Below are positions 1-6,809 of a stretch of 35,070 nucleotides of DNA, piece after piece. The DNA comes from Heritagella sp051881655 (GTDB taxonomy: Bacteria > Bacillota > Clostridia > Oscillospirales > Acutalibacteraceae). Numbering within the stretch: the first letter of the stretch is position 1; each line of letters opens with the position of its first letter. The DNA lies in contig JBJEQH010000175.1 of the NCBI GenBank assembly GCA_051881655.1, positions 1-35,070 on the forward strand, read 5' to 3'. The notes below the pieces were generated by a model. That model was given only the letters and a program-made list of their open reading frames with translations, had not been told where the DNA came from and did not search any database. The position numbers were made by a program, and so were the translations under genes.

Positions 1-91
1 TGAAGGGGCGGCACTTGGCCTTTCCGTCACGGCCCACAGTGGCCAGATACTGCACCGGATTTTCCTGCAGGAATTGGATCACTCTTTTCAC
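1..91 (-). CDS. Pyridoxamine 5'-phosphate oxidase-family (flavin-binding) protein, N-terminal fragment
   Basis: Only the first 30 codons lie in the window. They read MKRVIQFLQENPVQYLATVG and then RDGKAKCRPF, the usual opening of the small clostridial FMN-binding split-barrel proteins related to pyridoxamine phosphate oxidase: an amphipathic helix, then a first strand of the type YLATVGxDGxxxxRPF. The start is GTG at 91-89, chosen because GGAGG sits about seven bases before it. The gene is divergent from the HxlR-type regulator at 249, and a good promoter (157-185) drives it. Divergent redox-flavoprotein/HxlR pairs are common, so the regulator probably controls this gene (inference). The family assignment rests on 30 residues, so the reaction cannot be named. 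Confidence 0.6.
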   Translation of the reverse strand, partial: MKRVIQFLQENPVQYLATVGRDGKAKCRPF

Positions 92-156
92 GATTTTTTC
101 CTCCGTCTTCTCTGTATTTTTTCTCCGAAAGGTTGCTTTTTCCTCTCGGTACTTCT

Positions 157-185
157 ATAATAGAGCCATACCGCCAAACTGTAAA
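157..185 (-). promoter_or_regulatory. Sigma-A-type promoter for the flavin-binding protein gene
   Basis: Read on the minus strand, TTTACA (185-180) and TATTAT (162-157) are separated by exactly 17 bases; each matches five of six consensus bases. The -35 element abuts the palindromes at 185-204. Confidence 0.6.
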
Positions 186-204
186 GTACGCACAATATTG
201 TACT
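185..204. promoter_or_regulatory. Candidate HxlR-family operator (overlapping dyads)
   Basis: A perfect 10-bp palindrome, ACAATATTGT, lies at 192-201. An overlapping dyad pairs AGTAC (185-189) with GTACT (200-204). Both lie in the 157-bp divergent intergenic region, against the -35 element of the minus-strand promoter and upstream of the HxlR gene. HxlR/DUF24 regulators bind short dyads beside their own divergent targets, so this is a reasonable operator. Binding is inferred. Confidence 0.45.
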
Positions 205-248
205 ATAGTTACCAAAAGGATACGAATGGACAAAGAACAGGAGATTTT

Positions 249-602
249 ATGGAAAACAAAAACACAGCGGGCACCGCTATGGCCGGTGAATGCCCCGATT
301 GCCCCGTTGAAACCACGCTGATGCTGATCAGCGACAAGTGGAAGGTGCTGATTCTGCGCGACTTAATGGCGGGCACGAAGCGGTTCAGCGAATTGAAACG
401 GTCGATCGGCCATGTGACCCAGAAGGTACTGACCGCACAGCTCCGCCAGATGGAAGCCAGCGGCCTGGTCATCCGGACCGTCTATGCCGAGGTTCCGCCC
501 CGGGTCGAGTACACCCTGTCGGAGCTGGGATACAGTCTCAAGCCCATCCTCGACGCCATGTGGGACTGGGGCAAAAGCTATCAGGAGAAAAACGGGCACT
601 GA
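249..602 (+). CDS. HxlR/DUF24-family winged-helix transcriptional regulator
   Basis: The product is 117 residues, normal for the family. It shows the family pattern: CPVE near the N-terminus, SDKWKVLILRDLMAGTKRFS (helices 1-2), then ELKRSIGHVTQKVLTAQLRQ (recognition helix), ME-SGLVIRTVYAEVPPRVEYTL (wing) and a final dimerisation helix. Cys15 and Cys18 form a CPDC pair; Cys18 corresponds to the redox-sensing Cys of several HxlR proteins (YodB/HypR type), so a thiol-responsive switch is plausible. The ATG at 249 is chosen because AGGAG precedes it at correct spacing; an upstream in-frame extension has no such site. Its likely target is the divergent flavoprotein gene. The ligand or stress sensed is unknown. 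Confidence 0.85.
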   Translation: MENKNTAGTAMAGECPDCPVETTLMLISDKWKVLILRDLMAGTKRFSELKRSIGHVTQKVLTAQLRQMEASGLVIRTVYAEVPPRVEYTLSELGYSLKPILDAMWDWGKSYQEKNGH

Positions 603-635
603 CCACGCTTTCTCCGTCCCCTTCCGAAAAAAAGA

Positions 636-688
636 AAAAACGCCGGGCAGCGGTTCCCCACAACAGGGGCCGTCTGCCCGGCGTTTTT
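636..688. terminator. Bidirectional intrinsic terminator between the HxlR gene and nagA
   Basis: A perfect 10-bp stem, CGCCGGGCAG (641-650) with CTGCCCGGCG (674-683), is flanked by A-rich DNA on the left and TTTTT on the right. It serves two convergent genes. Confidence 0.85.
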
Positions 689-717
689 GGTTTTGTTCCG
701 GTATCCCCGGCCGTTTC

Positions 718-1857
718 TCACGCCCGGTGGACAATCCGCCCGCCGATCATGACCAGCCGCACCTGCCAACCGGCGTCCATCACCACCAGGTCGGCCCGCT
801 TTCCGGGGCGCAGGCTGCCGGTCACATCCCCCAGCCCCACCGACTGCGCCGGGATCAGGGTGGCCGAGCGGATGGCCTGCTCCGCCGGTACGCCAAAGCG
901 GATCACCCGGCGCAGACATTCACTCAGGCTGACGGCGCTGCCCGCCAGCGTTCCGTCCGGCAGAGTGGCCTTCCCGTTTTCCACCCGCACCGCCTGTCCG
1001 CCCAGGGTATACGCCCCATCGGGCAGGCCGCCCGCCCGCATACAGTCGCTGATCAGGCAGATCCGGTCGCCGCCGAAAAAGGAGAACGTCTGGCGGACGA
1101 CGGCCGGGTGAAGATGAACGCCGTCCCCGATCAGTTCACAGTACCGGGCAAAATCCGCCGCCGCCCCGATCACCCCCGGTGCGCGATGGGCATAGGGGGG
1201 CATGGCGTTGTACAGATGGGTGATGTGATCGGCGCCCTGGTGCAGGGCCTGGGCGGCTGTATCGTAGTCCGCCTCGGTATGGGCCAGGCTGACCGCGCAT
1301 GTTTGGGCCGCCCGGCGGATAAAGGGCAGCGCCCCCGGCAGCTCGGGGGCCACATCCACCAGCCGGATCATCCCGCCGCTGACCCGGTTGATCTCCTCAA
1401 ACAGGGGGATGTCCGGCGGGATAATGGCCGACTCGGCCTGGGCGCCGCGCTTTCCCCGGGAGAAAAACGGCCCCTCCATGTGCATCCCCCACAAAACGGC
1501 GCCGTCCTCTTCCGGAGAAGCCCGGAAAGCGGCGAAGTTCCCGGCGGCCTGCCGCAGCTCCGGGCGGGGCAGCGCCATGGTCGTGCCCAGAAAACCGGTC
1601 ACGCCCTCCCGGGCCAGCGCCCGGGCCATGCGGCGCAGCGCCTGCGGGTCTGGGTCGCTGGCGTCGCATCCGGCGTACCCGTGGATGTGGATATCCAGCA
1701 GCCCGGGCAGCACATAGCCGTCCGCCGCGTCCACGCACCCCTCCCCGCCGTCCTCCGGCGAGGGGGCGGCGATGGAAACAATCCCACCGTTTTCCACCTG
1801 CAGGGTTCCCCGGTAAAAGCCGCTCTCCGTGAACAGGGTTCCGTTCACAATTTTCAT
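718..1857 (-). CDS. nagA: N-acetylglucosamine-6-phosphate deacetylase
   Basis: The enzyme removes the acetyl group from GlcNAc-6-phosphate, giving glucosamine-6-phosphate for glycolysis or wall recycling. The product is 379 residues, the usual NagA length. Amidohydrolase/TIM-barrel motifs are in order: PGLLDIHIHGYAG (metal-binding His57 and His59), GMHMEGPF (metal ligand Glu128), SLAHTEADY, HLYNAMPP, DGVHLHPAVV and LISDCMRAGGLPDG, which carries the catalytic Asp. I chose the ATG at 1857, not the in-frame ATG at 1866, because AGGAG lies nine bases before 1857 and directly touches 1866. No nagB or sugar transporter gene adjoins it, so it appears monocistronic. No clear promoter was found in the 130 bp upstream, which also carry the def promoter on the other strand. 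Confidence 0.95.
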   Translation of the reverse strand: MKIVNGTLFTESGFYRGTLQVENGGIVSIAAPSPEDGGEGCVDAADGYVLPGLLDIHIHGYAGCDASDPDPQALRRMARALAREGVTGFLGTTMALPRPELRQAAGNFAAFRASPEEDGAVLWGMHMEGPFFSRGKRGAQAESAIIPPDIPLFEEINRVSGGMIRLVDVAPELPGALPFIRRAAQTCAVSLAHTEADYDTAAQALHQGADHITHLYNAMPPYAHRAPGVIGAAADFARYCELIGDGVHLHPAVVRQTFSFFGGDRICLISDCMRAGGLPDGAYTLGGQAVRVENGKATLPDGTLAGSAVSLSECLRRVIRFGVPAEQAIRSATLIPAQSVGLGDVTGSLRPGKRADLVVMDAGWQVRLVMIGGRIVHRA

Positions 1858-1900
1858 GTCCCTCATCTCCTGTGGTTTTTTTCGGACGCCCCGCTGCCCG

Positions 1901-1929
1901 TTGACATTTTTCCTTCCCCTCTCTACAAT
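1901..1929 (+). promoter_or_regulatory. Consensus sigma-A promoter for def
   Basis: TTGACA (1901-1906), a 17-base spacer and TACAAT (1924-1929): a near-perfect promoter 60 bp before the def start. Confidence 0.85.
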
Positions 1930-1988
1930 GAGAAGGCCCGCCGGTGCTTTCCGGCCGGTTCACTCAGTAAAAAAGGAGCGCCGTTTTT

Positions 1989-2399
1989 ATGATACAGCCC
2001 ATTTGCAAAGATCCCCTGTTTTTGGCCCGAAAGTCCCTGCCCGCCGGGCCGGAGAACCTGCCCACCGCCCGGGACCTGCTGGATACCCTGCAGGCCCACG
2101 CCGGGGAATGCGTGGGAATGGCCGCCAACATGATCGGGGTCTCCCGGCGGATCATCGTTTTCGAGACCGCCGACGGCCCCATGCTCATGCTCAATCCGGA
2201 AATTCTCAAACACAGCGACCCCTACTCCACCGAAGAGGGGTGCCTTTCCCTGCCCGGTACCCGGAAAACCCGGCGGTACCGCTCGATCAAGGTGCGCTAT
2301 CAGACCGTGGATTTCGCCGTGCGGATCCGCACCTTTACCGGCTGGACCGCCCAGATCATCCAGCACGAGCTGGATCACTGCAACGGGATTTTAATCTGA
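1989..2399 (+). CDS. def: Peptide deformylase, small clostridial form with altered motif 1
   Basis: The product is 136 residues, shorter than classical deformylases (about 150-190). The enzyme removes the formyl group from nascent N-terminal fMet using a metal held by one Cys and two His. Motif 2 is EEGCLS (Cys85) and motif 3 is QHELDH (His126, Glu127, His130), so the metal site and catalytic Glu are intact. Motif 1, normally GxGLAAxQ, reads CVGMAANM: Met48 stands where the oxyanion-hole Gln is expected. I recall similar motif-1 sequences in other Clostridia, so this is probably a subfamily trait, not damage. GGAG lies about ten bases before the ATG. The gene converges on the HD gene, and the two 3' ends overlap by nine bases. 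Confidence 0.85.
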   Translation: MIQPICKDPLFLARKSLPAGPENLPTARDLLDTLQAHAGECVGMAANMIGVSRRIIVFETADGPMLMLNPEILKHSDPYSTEEGCLSLPGTRKTRRYRSIKVRYQTVDFAVRIRTFTGWTAQIIQHELDHCNGILI

Positions 2400-3053
2400 C
2401 GGCATTCCGTCCGCCTCGCGGGCTTCCCGCAGCAGGTGGGTATAAAAGTCCGCCGCGATCTGCCGCCGTTCCTCCGCCAGCTCTCTCCCCCGCCGGGTGA
2501 AAAAGCGGTCGTACATCTTTTCCAGCTTATAGGTGTACTCCTGAAAAAAGGAGGGGGCGCTGTCCCCCCGCCCGTCCGAGATGTGCCCGTTTTCCAGCCG
2601 GGTGTAGACCGGCTCGCCCCATCTGCCGTTATACAGCAGCGTGCGGGCCATTCCCATGGCGCCGCAGACGTCCAGCTTGTCGGCGTCGAACAGGATTTTC
2701 GCCTCGATCGTCGCGGGCGGCGTCTCCTTGCGGTAGCGGTGGGTGCGGATGCAGTCGCACACCCTTTGGATCTGTCCGGCAGGGAATCCCTTCTCCCGCA
2801 AAAAGGCCGCCGCCTTTTCGGCGCCCACCTGGGCGTGGCACAGCTGCGGGTTCTCCGCCTGCTCGCGCCGCCCGATATCGTGCAGCAGGCAGGCAAGCGT
2901 CAGCACATCCCGGTCCGCCTCCGGCTGGGTGCGGGCGATCTCCCGGGCATGGTGCAAAACCCGGTAGACATGCTCCTTCCCGTGGGCGCCGTCGCTCTCG
3001 TCCATCTGGCTTTCCATATAGGCTTTTACCATACGGATGGTCTCTTTGTCCAA
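2391..3053 (-). CDS. HD-domain phosphohydrolase (YpgQ/YedJ-like)
   Basis: The product is 220 residues. An HD superfamily metal site is visible: His28 (KEHVYRV), His58-Asp59 (LLHDIG), the HRYRK segment near 105, and FDADKLD near 122-128. Proteins of this type are small soluble metal-dependent phosphohydrolases, some acting on nucleoside triphosphates; the substrate here is unknown. The start is TTG at 3053, decided by an AGGAGG eight bases upstream. A TATAAT on the minus strand near 3077-3082 may be its -10 element, but no good -35 is visible. The end overlaps the convergent def gene. Confidence 0.85.
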   Translation of the reverse strand: MDKETIRMVKAYMESQMDESDGAHGKEHVYRVLHHAREIARTQPEADRDVLTLACLLHDIGRREQAENPQLCHAQVGAEKAAAFLREKGFPAGQIQRVCDCIRTHRYRKETPPATIEAKILFDADKLDVCGAMGMARTLLYNGRWGEPVYTRLENGHISDGRGDSAPSFFQEYTYKLEKMYDRFFTRRGRELAEERRQIAADFYTHLLREAREADGMPSD

Positions 3054-3135
3054 TGGGATCCCCTCCTTTTTCTTCCATTATATCCGATCCGTTTCCGATT
3101 TACCACCCCCTGCGGCCATCCGTCACCGGGAGGTG

Positions 3136-3597
3136 TCATTCCCCCTTTGGCTCCGGTTCGGCATTGTCCTCCAACTTGCTCTTCAGCCCCTGCACGATCT
3201 TCGTGAGGAACCCGGGCAGCGGCACGCCGATGTCCCCGATGTTCTCCAGGATCGAGATCACCTCGTTGCAGATCAGCCACACGGCCGTCAGGGTGGCGAT
3301 CAGCATCGGCAGGTGCAGCGCAAAGCCCAGGGCCGCCCCGGCGTAGGAGAGCAGCCAGTCCAGCACGCTCCCCACGGCGATGAGCAGCCACATGCACACC
3401 TTCTTGGCGATCCCGTTGATGCCCGTATAGCTGCTGATCTTCTGTCCGCGCCGGTGGGCCGCCGCGATGCCGGTCATGTAGTCGATCAGGTTGACCGCCA
3501 CCAGCACATATACCGGCACCGCCAGTTCTCCCAGCCACGAGGACAGCACGCCCAGGGCGGCCACCAGCACGGCTTTTACCGTTTTCATCCAGTCCAT
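3136..3597 (-). CDS. Phage-type holin, holin_4/TcdE-like family
   Basis: The product is 153 residues with three hydrophobic stretches: about 7-26, 28-47 with the NLIDYMTGI signature of this holin family, and two adjoining segments between about 66 and 110. The tail is charged and ends EDNAEPEPKGE. Holins of this class oligomerise in the membrane and let a lysin, or a toxin in the TcdE case, cross. The gene starts 12 bases after the lysin stop codon with AAGGAGG just before its ATG, so the two genes form one operon. There are no phage structural, integrase or repressor genes nearby. Confidence 0.85.
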   Translation of the reverse strand: MDWMKTVKAVLVAALGVLSSWLGELAVPVYVLVAVNLIDYMTGIAAAHRRGQKISSYTGINGIAKKVCMWLLIAVGSVLDWLLSYAGAALGFALHLPMLIATLTAVWLICNEVISILENIGDIGVPLPGFLTKIVQGLKSKLEDNAEPEPKGE

Positions 3598-3609
3598 TTT
3601 TTCTCCTCC

Positions 3610-4683
3610 TTATTCCAGTACAATCTGCAGCCGGTCGATTCTTTTGCCCAGCACCCCGGCATATCCGTCCATGCCGCCCGTTTTGGCGGTGCCCACCTGG
3701 TACGGGTAGTAGTTTCCGTTCAGAGGCGAAACACGGTATTTGACCGAGAGCTTCTTCCCGCCGGGGGCCGTATACTGAATCTGCAGCGCGTCGATGGGCG
3801 TGCCGTTGCCGGCATACCCGTTCACCCTGTCCCCGGTATCATAGCCGGTCACCCACGGCAGCCAGCGCCCGGAGAGCAAATGCACCCGGTACCGGACGGA
3901 TCCGGCCGAGACCTTCACCGCCACGTCGGTGACGGCATCTCCCACCTTGCCCGCGTAATCCGCGAGGTTTTTTACCGCCGGGTACCATTTGCCCGCCTGC
4001 CCCCGCACCCGGTAGGTGACATCCGGCACACCGGCATCCGCTCTCCCGCCGTACTCTTTATAGCAGAGATTCCGGTCCACGTTCCCCGTGACGCCGTCCA
4101 CCGTCCCCTCGCTGGTGTACTGCCAGATGGCGCAGTCATAATCGGGCTTTTCCTGTGTATAGGCGGCCAGCCACAGGTCATACTCCTTCAGGTCGTCCCA
4201 GTTCAGGCGGTTTTTCACAAAGTCCGGGTTGGTGTAGACCCCCGGGGTATAGCCCGCTTTTTCGATCTCCTCACAGAAGGCCCGGATGCACGCCGTGCGG
4301 AAGGCCCGGGTGGGGGTGATTCCGTTTTTCTGTGCGTACTCGTCGGACGCGTACTCATAATCCGAGAAGACCGGCAGGGTGATGCCCTCTTTATAGGGCC
4401 CGATCACCTGCAGGCAGGCTTTTGCTTCCTCCCGCGCTTCCTCCTCGGACCGGGCGTACTGGAACCAGTATACGCCCACCGGCAGCCCCATCGACAGGGC
4501 CCCCTTCATGTGGCTCTCAAACCGGTCATCCTGCTGGCCGGCCGTATTGCCGAACCCCGCGCGGACAATGGCAAACTGCACCCCCGCCTTTTTCGCTTTC
4601 TCCCAGTCCACCGCGCCGTTGTGGGTGGACACGTCGATGCCTTTTCCCGCTGTTGTTTCCTTCACTCTTCTTCCTTCCTCCAT
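3610..4683 (-). CDS. GH25 lysozyme-type endolysin with C-terminal repeat domain
   Basis: The product is 357 residues. Residues 14-210 form a glycoside hydrolase 25 barrel: KGIDVSTHNG with catalytic-face Asp17, VGVYWFQYA, PVFSDYEYAS with Asp108 and Glu110, and AIWQYTSEG. GH25 enzymes cut the MurNAc-GlcNAc bond of peptidoglycan. Residues 222-357 hold three diverged repeats of the pattern YRV-(W/Y)YP/WLP-GYAG-IDxLQI, probably a wall-binding domain. There is no signal peptide, consistent with holin-dependent export. I chose the ATG at 4683 (AAGGAG seven bases upstream); a GTG at 4665 is also possible. An in-frame ATG at 4782 has no ribosome site. It is co-transcribed with the holin downstream. 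Confidence 0.88.
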   Translation of the reverse strand: MEEGRRVKETTAGKGIDVSTHNGAVDWEKAKKAGVQFAIVRAGFGNTAGQQDDRFESHMKGALSMGLPVGVYWFQYARSEEEAREEAKACLQVIGPYKEGITLPVFSDYEYASDEYAQKNGITPTRAFRTACIRAFCEEIEKAGYTPGVYTNPDFVKNRLNWDDLKEYDLWLAAYTQEKPDYDCAIWQYTSEGTVDGVTGNVDRNLCYKEYGGRADAGVPDVTYRVRGQAGKWYPAVKNLADYAGKVGDAVTDVAVKVSAGSVRYRVHLLSGRWLPWVTGYDTGDRVNGYAGNGTPIDALQIQYTAPGGKKLSVKYRVSPLNGNYYPYQVGTAKTGGMDGYAGVLGKRIDRLQIVLE

Positions 4684-4808
4684 TCCCTGTTCTCCTTTTT
4701 CGCTTGTGTGCTTTCTCTGCATCCCGCCCCTCCCCCCTTTTCTTTCTTTTCTGCCGTGCGCTCTCCCCCTCTCCTTTTCCATTAAGGGCGCTTGTTTTCG
4801 CCCCTACT

Positions 4809-4823
4809 TTTGATACTATCAAA
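4809..4823. promoter_or_regulatory. Palindromic operator candidate upstream of the lysin-holin operon
   Basis: TTTGATACTATCAAA is a perfect inverted repeat (TTTGATA / TATCAAA about one central base). Read on the minus strand, a possible promoter, TTGCTG - 17 bases - TAGTAT, has its -10 inside this palindrome, so a bound protein would block transcription of the lysin. The promoter matches are only moderate (three and four of six). Confidence 0.4.
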
Positions 4824-4919
4824 CGGTTTTGGGGGCAGCAACGCGCTTTTTGGGAAAAAGGGGCCGTTTTTCCCCCTTTTTCAAAAATCCATCCGCCCGG
4901 ATGGCATCGTTTTCCGCAC

Positions 4920-4956
4920 AAAAACCGGCCGTCCCCGCGGGGAACAGCCGGTTTTG
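4920..4956 (-). terminator. Terminator of the cotJ operon
   Basis: The stem pairs AAAACCGGC (4921-4929) with GCCGGTTTT (4947-4955), followed on the minus strand by a T run. It lies just after the cotJC stop and separates the coat operon from the lysin operon. Confidence 0.75.
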
Positions 4957-4964
4957 CAAAACTC

Positions 4965-5573
4965 TCATTTTTTCTTTTTCCGGTCAAAAGAGGGGTTAAA
5001 GGCATAGAAGTTCTTCGAATCCAGCCGGTCTGTGAGCAGGCGCATGGCTTCGCCGAACCGCTGGAAATGCACCACTTCCCTCTCCCGCAGAAAGCGGATG
5101 GGATCCGCCACATCCGGATCGTCGCAGAAGCGCAGAATGTTGTCGTAGACCAGCCGGGCCTTCTGTTCGGCCGCCAGATCCTCCGTCAGATCGGCAATGG
5201 GATCGCCGCTGACCGCCAGATAGGCGGCTGTAAACGGAACCCCGCTGGCATCCGCCGGGTAAATTCCGGTGGTGTGATCCACAAAATACGCGCCGAACCC
5301 CTGCTTCTCAATCTCCTCGGCGGTCATCCCCCGGGTCAGCTGATAGACAATCGTCCCCACCATCTCCAGGTGCCCCAGTTCTTCCGTACCGATATCGTTC
5401 AGCACCGCCGTCAGCTCCGGGTAGGGCATGGTGTACCGCTGGCTGAGATAGCGCAGCGACGCGCCCAGTTCCCCGTTGGGCCCGCCGTACTGCGCGGAAA
5501 TCAATTTTGCCAGGGCCGCGTTGGGGTTTTTGATCTTCACGGGATACTGCAGCCGTTTTTCATAGACAAACAT
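4965..5573 (-). CDS. cotJC: Spore coat protein CotJC (manganese-catalase-like)
   Basis: The product is 202 residues and matches the CotJC family over its whole length: it opens MFVYEKRLQYPV, continues NAALAKLISAQYGGPNGELG, then TEELGHLEMVG and AEQKARLVYDN, and ends with REREVVHFQRFGEA. CotJC has the ferritin-like four-helix fold of Mn-catalases; the EELGH, EQKAR and EVVHF segments supply the dimetal ligands. It is a component of the inner spore coat, produced in the mother cell. Its ATG overlaps the cotJB stop codon (TGATG), so it is translationally coupled. It marks the organism as a spore former or a recent descendant of one. Confidence 0.95.
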   Translation of the reverse strand: MFVYEKRLQYPVKIKNPNAALAKLISAQYGGPNGELGASLRYLSQRYTMPYPELTAVLNDIGTEELGHLEMVGTIVYQLTRGMTAEEIEKQGFGAYFVDHTTGIYPADASGVPFTAAYLAVSGDPIADLTEDLAAEQKARLVYDNILRFCDDPDVADPIRFLREREVVHFQRFGEAMRLLTDRLDSKNFYAFNPSFDRKKKK

Positions 5574-5830
5574 CAGTCATCCTCCTCCCCCAGCTGCCAC
5601 GGCCACGGATTGTTGATCCAGGCCCAGCGATTGGCCGCATCCCGGGTTTCACGGATGGGGCCGAACTGGCTCTCATATTGGGTGACCAGATCGGTCAGCT
5701 TATTCTGGTAGTCGCGGTATTTTGCGGCCGCCTCCTGGCAGGTGGGGTGGGTATCCATATAGATGTGCAGCTCCCACATGGCAAAGCGCACTGCGTTCAT
5801 CCGCCGCATCAGCCGTTCTCTTTCGCTCAT
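5573..5830 (-). CDS. cotJB: Spore coat protein CotJB
   Basis: The product is 85 residues, the normal CotJB length. Typical features are an N-terminal helix (SERERLMRRMNAVRFAMWEL), HIYMDTHPTCQEA, a KYRDYQNKL-containing helix and the Trp-rich end WAWINNPWPWQ. CotJB is a small coat protein needed with CotJA and CotJC for coat assembly. The ATG at 5830 overlaps the cotJA stop (ATGA) and a G-rich ribosome site precedes it; a longer in-frame reading upstream is only cotJA in another frame. Confidence 0.92.
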   Translation of the reverse strand: MSERERLMRRMNAVRFAMWELHIYMDTHPTCQEAAAKYRDYQNKLTDLVTQYESQFGPIRETRDAANRWAWINNPWPWQLGEEDD

Positions 5831-5997
5831 CGCGTTTCCCCCCGTCCCCCCAGAAACGGTTTGTTCAGTTCGGTAAACAGGGTTCCCATCTGCAGGGCTT
5901 TTTCCGGCGGATAGGTCTCTCCCCACTGTTGAAACGGTACATAGAGCATGGCCACCACGGGATCCTCCGGCAGCGGCAGCGGTACCTCATTTTTCAT
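5827..5997 (-). CDS. cotJA: Spore coat-associated protein CotJA (short form)
   Basis: This 56-residue protein reads MKNEVPLPLPEDPVVAMLYV, then PFQQWGETYPPEKALQMGTL, then FTELNKPFLGG. The AMLYVPFQQW...Y.PEKAL..GTLF.ELNKPF core is the CotJA signature. It is shorter than the Bacillus protein because the N-terminal extension is missing. AGGAG lies eight bases before the ATG. It is the first gene of cotJA-cotJB-cotJC. In Bacillus this operon is under mother-cell sigma-E control; I saw no convincing sigma-E promoter in the 340 bases upstream. Confidence 0.9.
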   Translation of the reverse strand: MKNEVPLPLPEDPVVAMLYVPFQQWGETYPPEKALQMGTLFTELNKPFLGGRGETR

Positions 5998-6120
5998 ACT
6001 TCCGTCTCCTTTCCTGCTGAAATAAGGGGGCGCTCTCTTGTCCCCTCACTGCAGGATATGAGGGAGGAAAAAATTTGGTTCCTTCTCCTTTGGAAAGCCA
6101 AAGCGCGGGCAGATAGCAGG

Positions 6121-6156
6121 AGCCCCGGCGCGGTATTTTGGTACCGCGCCGGGGCT
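6121..6156. repeat. Perfect 15-bp inverted repeat (hairpin) in a divergent gene-free region
   Basis: AGCCCCGGCGCGGTA (6121-6135) pairs perfectly with TACCGCGCCGGGGCT (6142-6156) around a six-base loop. It sits in the 339-bp gap (5998-6336) between cotJA and the DUF1905 gene. Neither side has a T run and no gene reads into it, so it is not an ordinary terminator. Apart from this hairpin and the promoter at 6260-6288, I see nothing else in the gap. Confidence 0.8.
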
Positions 6157-6259
6157 CTTCTCCTCTCAGACAGGGCCGCTTTCGCCCTCTTTTCCGTTTG
6201 GCTGAATAACCGGCAGCCGCCGGTGCCACACTCCTTCCGAAAAACACGGCCCGGCGCTG

Positions 6260-6288
6260 TTGCCATTTTCCCAAAACCTTGCTATGAT
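6260..6288 (+). promoter_or_regulatory. Sigma-A promoter for the DUF1905 gene
   Basis: TTGCCA (6260-6265), a 17-base spacer and TATGAT (6283-6288), each one mismatch or so from consensus, 48 bp before the start codon. Confidence 0.75.
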
Positions 6289-6336
6289 AGTCTCAGGCTG
6301 AATGTACAGGCCGCTGTACCGGAATCGAGGCGCTTT

Positions 6337-6630
6337 ATGAACGACAAAACCTATCAATTTGAGGCCGTGATCGAGCCGGTCCCTGATCATCACGGTGCTT
6401 TCGTCCGTTTTCCCTATTCCATCCGAAAGGAATTCGGCAGGGGCCTGGTCCGGGTTCTGGCCACCTTCGACGGGGTGCCCTACCGCGGCAGCCTGGTTCA
6501 CATGGGGGTAAAAAACGAGGACGGCTCCCCCTGCCCCATCATCGGGGTGCGCAGGGATATCCAAAAGCAGATGGGCAAAGGAATCGGAGACCGGATTACG
6601 GTGACCATTCGGGAGGATCCCGCCCCATGA
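6337..6630 (+). CDS. DUF1905-domain protein
   Basis: The product is 97 residues. It matches the DUF1905 beta-barrel pattern: YQFEAVIEPVPDHHGAFVRF, PYSIRKEFG, VRVLATFDGVPYRGSLVHMG, CPIIGVRRDIQKQMGKGIGD, and RITVTIREDP. Many homologues carry a second, helical YdeI/OmpD-type domain after this barrel; here the protein stops after the barrel. Its function is unknown. A GAGG six bases before the ATG and the promoter at 6260-6288 support the start. Confidence 0.85.
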   Translation: MNDKTYQFEAVIEPVPDHHGAFVRFPYSIRKEFGRGLVRVLATFDGVPYRGSLVHMGVKNEDGSPCPIIGVRRDIQKQMGKGIGDRITVTIREDPAP

Positions 6631-6809
6631 ACACGGCCGCCGCGAAAAGGGGAAGCCGCGCCCCCGGTATGGTTTGAAAACGATTTTCAGAGCAAAAAGA
6701 ACGAAGTGGAAAAAGCCCTGCAGGCGTTTAGGCGAGTTCTATGAACTCCGGCTGGTCAGGGAATCCCATAAAAATCATCATCCGCAAAAGAATAAAAGGA
6801 GAGAGCAAT

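Noticed and set aside
3136..4683. Prophage
   Set aside because: Only a lysin and a holin are present; no integrase, repressor, capsid, tail or attachment repeats are visible in the flanks.
3037..4785. 582-codon open frame on the plus strand
   Set aside because: It is antisense to the holin and lysin genes and has no recognisable domain.
6630..6740. Short frame reading VWFENDFQSKKNEVEKALQA with natural-looking composition between the DUF1905 and bcp genes
   Set aside because: It has no start codon in frame and stops after about 37 codons. It could be a decayed fragment, but nothing supports a family.
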